NCBI GenBank assembly: GCA_051000395.1
Contig: JBPCOI010000078.1
Span: forward strand, 15,852 to 79,851
From: JBPCOI01 sp051000395
GTDB taxonomy: Bacteria > Actinomycetota > Actinomycetes > Mycobacteriales > Jatrophihabitantaceae
Direction of reading: 5' to 3'
Length of the DNA stretch: 64,000 bases
Each line of letters opens with the position of its first letter. Within the stretch, counting starts at the first letter, position 1. The position numbers were made by a program, and so were the translations under genes. The notes below the pieces were generated by a model. The model ran no database searches. It worked only from the letters and a program-made list of their open reading frames with translations, and was not told where the DNA came from. This document shows, piece after piece, positions 61,535 to 64,000 of the stretch.

Positions 61535-61540
61535 AGGTTA
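61535..61540 (-). promoter_or_regulatory. Leaderless -10 box TAACCT
   Basis: On the minus strand TAACCT is followed by 7 nt and the ATG at 61527. There is no ribosome-binding site. Confidence 0.45.
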
Positions 61541-61622
61541 CGAGACGACGACGGCCGGTGCCGATAGCAGGGCAAGCGGGGTGGGCTGCTTGCCTGTCCG
61601 CGATTCCGTCCTCGATTGCTGG

Positions 61623-61653
61623 TTGACTCTGACGTTGCGTCAGGCTTTAGCGT
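61623..61653 (+). promoter_or_regulatory. MerR-type promoter with 19-bp spacer and central dyad
   Basis: TTGACT (61623-61628) and TAGCGT (61648-61653) are separated by 19 bp, the over-long spacing that MerR-family activators correct. Within the spacer CTGACG-TTG-CGTCAG (61629-61643) is a perfect dyad placed for MerR binding. It precedes the MerR/TipAS gene by 48 bp, so autoregulation is expected. Confidence 0.75.
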
Positions 61654-61700
61654 CGTCCGAGCTGGCACATCCGTGGCGGTAGAAGCGAAGGTGATCGGTC

Positions 61701-62453
61701 ATGGCAGCACGGGAAGTCCACGCGTGGAAGGTGGGTCAGCTGGCTTCCTCGACCGGGTTGACGGTGCGCACGTTGCACCACTACCACCATCTCGGCCTGG
61801 TGCAACCCTCGGGACGCACGCCCGCCGGGTACCGGCTGTACGTGGCGGCCGACGTCCAGCGGCTCTACCAGGTGCTGGCGCTGCGCCAGCTAGGTCTGGC
61901 GTTGAACGCGATCGGTGCGGTCTTGGACGGCGCGGCGTCGCTCGAGGTGCTGCTCGACCAGCATCGGGCCTACCTCGACCGGCAGCTGGTCGCCATCCGC
62001 ACCCTGCGCGCGCAGCTGGGCATCATGGCTACGGCCGTGAAGGGCGCCGAGGCGACGTCGGTCACCGACTTCTTGGAACTGATCCGAAAGGTGATCACAG
62101 TGGACGACACCGTGAAGCAGTACTTCAGCGACGAGCAGTTGGCTGATCTTGCCGAGCGTCGGCAACAGCTCGGCGAGCAGGCCATCGCCGATGTGGAGGC
62201 GACGTGGCCGAGGCTGATCGAGAAGGTGCAGGCAGCGGTGAGCAGCGGCCTCGACCCAGCCACACCCGAGGCGCAGAACCTGGCGGCGGAGTGGATGGGG
62301 CTGCTGGAGCAGTTCCACGGCGGCGATGCGGGGCTGCGTGACTCGCTGTATCGGATGTACGCCGAGAACACTCAGCACATCGAGCAGCAGCCTGGTGGCC
62401 CGTCGCCCGCACTGCTGGAGTTCGTCAAAGCCGCCAACGCCTCCCGGGCCTGA
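61701..62453 (+). CDS. MerR family regulator with TipAS effector domain
   Basis: 250 aa. The N-terminal winged helix reads VGQLASSTGLTVRTLHHYHH, LGLVQPSGRTPAGYRLY. A dimerisation helix follows (LLDQHRAYLDRQLVAIRTL). The C-terminal domain (about 130-250) has YFSDEQLADLAERRQQLGEQ and LAAEWMGLLEQFHGGDAGLR, the TipAS antibiotic-binding fold. TipA-type proteins sense thiopeptides and other drugs. No obvious target gene lies downstream on the same strand. Confidence 0.92.
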   Translation: MAAREVHAWKVGQLASSTGLTVRTLHHYHHLGLVQPSGRTPAGYRLYVAADVQRLYQVLALRQLGLALNAIGAVLDGAASLEVLLDQHRAYLDRQLVAIRTLRAQLGIMATAVKGAEATSVTDFLELIRKVITVDDTVKQYFSDEQLADLAERRQQLGEQAIADVEATWPRLIEKVQAAVSSGLDPATPEAQNLAAEWMGLLEQFHGGDAGLRDSLYRMYAENTQHIEQQPGGPSPALLEFVKAANASRA

Positions 62454-62513
62454 CCGCCGCCGGCTGGGCGGTACACCTGCCGCCGCTCTCGCCGCCTCTC
62501 GACGGCGCCCTGG

Positions 62514-63587
62514 TTATCCGTCGAGTTGTACCCGGCCATCGGAATTGGGCAGGTTGAGAACGGCATGCAGTCGTCCCTCACCGACCCGTGATATCTGGAC
62601 GTCGCTACGCGTCGCGCAGGTGCCGTCGCCGTAGCCGATGTTGCTCTGGACGAGCACCCGCTTGCGCGCCGGATCGGTTCTTGTCGTGACGCCATCGATG
62701 CACCTCGGCAGTGCCCACTGCGCCGATACGACGCCTCGCGTATTGATCTGCACGATCCTTGACGGCGACAACTCCGGTTCCGAACCGCAGCCCTGGGCGG
62801 CCACCAGCCCGGCAACCGTCCAGGCGGGCGCGAAGTAACTGCACCCCGCCGGGTTCGGAACGCGAAGCGCGGTCCGGAAACTCAGATTCGCAGCGTCAAA
62901 GATCACCAACTGCTGAAGATCACCCTCGTAACCGGCGACGATCTGCCGACCGTCAGGACTCCAACTGAGCGCGACGAACGGATGCCCTTGGTCGTCCGTG
63001 GCCGTTCGCGAGCTGTTCCCGGTGACCAGGTTCAACACCACAAGAACGTTCGGCAAGAACGCTACCGGACCGTCGCACATTCCCGTGCAGTGATCCACAA
63101 AACAGCTCGGATGCGTCAGATATGCAATCTGTGTGCCGTTCGGGCTGAGCGCGATCCCGGAGGACGTCTCCCCAACCTTGCGCAGCGCAGTCGCGCGGCT
63201 GGTGCCTGAGTCGATGCGTTCCAGAACGGTCGCGCATCCGGTGGTGAGCGCAACCACAACACTGCCGTCAGCGGCCTGCGCGGCCGACACCGTGGTACCC
63301 GGGTTGGTTTGGACCAGAGTGCGAATCACCGCGCCATGTGGCCCGCTGCGCAGCTGCAACGTGTCGCCGGCGTTCGGCAGTCCGTTCGCGACGGTGAGGA
63401 ACGTACCCCCGGACCGATTCTGGCCTGCGCGCAGCGCCGCAGCTGGAGACGCCGGCGCTCGGTCGCGCACCTGCGTCCCGTTCGAGCCGCACCCCACCAA
63501 GACCGAGACGAGAACGACCGAGATCAGCGGCAATGCACGAGAGCCCACACCCCTCTGACGTAGCGATGGCGCCGGCTCGTTCCGCAT
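62514..63587 (-). CDS. Exported beta-propeller lipoprotein
   Basis: 357 aa from the ATG at 63587. Lipobox region VVLVSVLVGCGSNG. The mature part has blade-like segments (GIALSPNGTQIAYLTHP; FVALSWSPDGRQIVAGYEGD; GVVSAQWALPRCIDG) of the PD40/WD40-like kind, and several cysteine pairs (CFVDHCTGMC). Probably an extracytoplasmic binding protein; function unknown. Confidence 0.75.
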   Translation of the reverse strand: MRNEPAPSLRQRGVGSRALPLISVVLVSVLVGCGSNGTQVRDRAPASPAAALRAGQNRSGGTFLTVANGLPNAGDTLQLRSGPHGAVIRTLVQTNPGTTVSAAQAADGSVVVALTTGCATVLERIDSGTSRATALRKVGETSSGIALSPNGTQIAYLTHPSCFVDHCTGMCDGPVAFLPNVLVVLNLVTGNSSRTATDDQGHPFVALSWSPDGRQIVAGYEGDLQQLVIFDAANLSFRTALRVPNPAGCSYFAPAWTVAGLVAAQGCGSEPELSPSRIVQINTRGVVSAQWALPRCIDGVTTRTDPARKRVLVQSNIGYGDGTCATRSDVQISRVGEGRLHAVLNLPNSDGRVQLDG

Positions 63588-63711
63588 GCCCCGACTGTGA
63601 GCGGCCGGATGGCGGGTCGCAAGCGGACCGACGACTGGGGGCGGTAGCAACGTCGTCAGACCCGGCGCTTATCGTGCGCCCGTCAGAGCACTCCGACCGG
63701 AGGAGGTTGGC

Positions 63712-64000
63712 ATGACCAATGCTGTGAACTACTACGAGATCGCGTCACCGGACCCGGAGGCAACCAAGGCGTTCTACGGCGGTCTGTTCGGCTGGGACGT
63801 GGCCGAGCCGTCGATGCCCGCGCGGTACAGCATGATCGAGGAGGATCGCGGCGGCTTGTGGGACACCTCGCAGCTGGGCGGGGCGAGCTGGGCGATCTTC
63901 TACGTCCAGGTCGACGACGTACCGCTGGCGATGGAGCGGGCCCAGCGCCTGGGCGCGAAGGTGGTCCTACCACTGGTCGACAACGGAGCGATCGAGTTTG
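63712..64000 (+). CDS. VOC family protein, N-terminal part
   Basis: The first 96 codons are present; the gene runs off the right edge. NYYEIASPDPEATKAFYGGL and WDTSQLGGASWAIFYVQVDD belong to the VOC superfamily (glyoxalase-like, CFP32 type). ATG follows a strong GGAGGAGG at 5-nt spacing. Confidence 0.88.
   Translation, partial: MTNAVNYYEIASPDPEATKAFYGGLFGWDVAEPSMPARYSMIEEDRGGLWDTSQLGGASWAIFYVQVDDVPLAMERAQRLGAKVVLPLVDNGAIEF

Overview
The window is a GC-rich chromosomal segment from an actinomycete (Actinomycetota). The evidence is the very high GC, many GTG starts, a HAIR-type HspR operator at dnaK, an LAxTG sorting signal, and the gene order class A PBP - GT87 - rpsF - ssb - rpsR - rplI - dnaB, which matches the conserved mycobacterial and actinobacterial order. 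The genus cannot be named from the sequence. I saw no tRNA, rRNA, insertion sequence, prophage or CRISPR array.

Layout. (1) 1-2080: end of a heat-shock operon (dnaK, start of grpE). (2) 2150-6352: leftward envelope genes: a polytopic membrane protein, a DUF4012 protein with an in-frame amber codon in its upstream coding extension, and an LAxTG-anchored surface protein. (3) 6625-35968: a large surface-polysaccharide region. It holds a PglF/CapD-like 4,6-dehydratase, the three UDP-L-FucNAc enzymes (capG separated by about 20 kb from capE/capF), a WbuB-like GT4, a small phosphoglycosyl transferase that starts the lipid-linked unit, three sulfotransferases, a formyltransferase overlapping a PIG-L deacetylase, an FkbM-like methyltransferase, a DegT aminotransferase, and one protein joining a Wzy-like polymerase to a Wzx-like flippase. 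A Wzz/BY-kinase with a long repetitive tail and a low-molecular-weight tyrosine phosphatase complete a Wzy-dependent pathway. Three paralogues of an exported family that I cannot name (8674, 25486, 26620) and a Tat-exported lectin-propeller/DMFase-like protein are interleaved. (4) 36063-41637: an SGNH-like protein lacking its catalytic Ser and His, an exported hydrolase-like protein, and a complete OpuC/ProU-type osmoprotectant ABC transporter. (5) 41746-56573: an EtfD-like membrane Fe-S oxidoreductase, a class A PBP, GT87, a secreted protein, the rpsF-ssb-rpsR-rplI operon, two long coiled-coil proteins and dnaB. (6) 56656-64000: accessory genes, including a probably frameshifted membrane gene, an orphan Clp-N protein, GNAT, an ECF sigma factor coupled to a triple-VOC protein, VOC and flavin-reductase-fold proteins, a MerR/TipAS regulator with a textbook 19-bp-spacer promoter, and a beta-propeller lipoprotein.

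How it fits together. Regions 2-3 probably make a sulfated, N-acetyl-L-fucosamine-containing surface polymer. It would be built on undecaprenyl phosphate, flipped and polymerised by the fused Wzx/Wzy protein, and controlled in length by the kinase/phosphatase pair. Region 5 couples wall synthesis to core translation and replication genes. Many genes have a TAnnnT or CAnnnT hexamer 6-7 nt before a GTG/ATG, which points to leaderless transcription. Two genes in the polysaccharide cluster are preceded by tiny upstream ORFs whose stop overlaps the real start codon.
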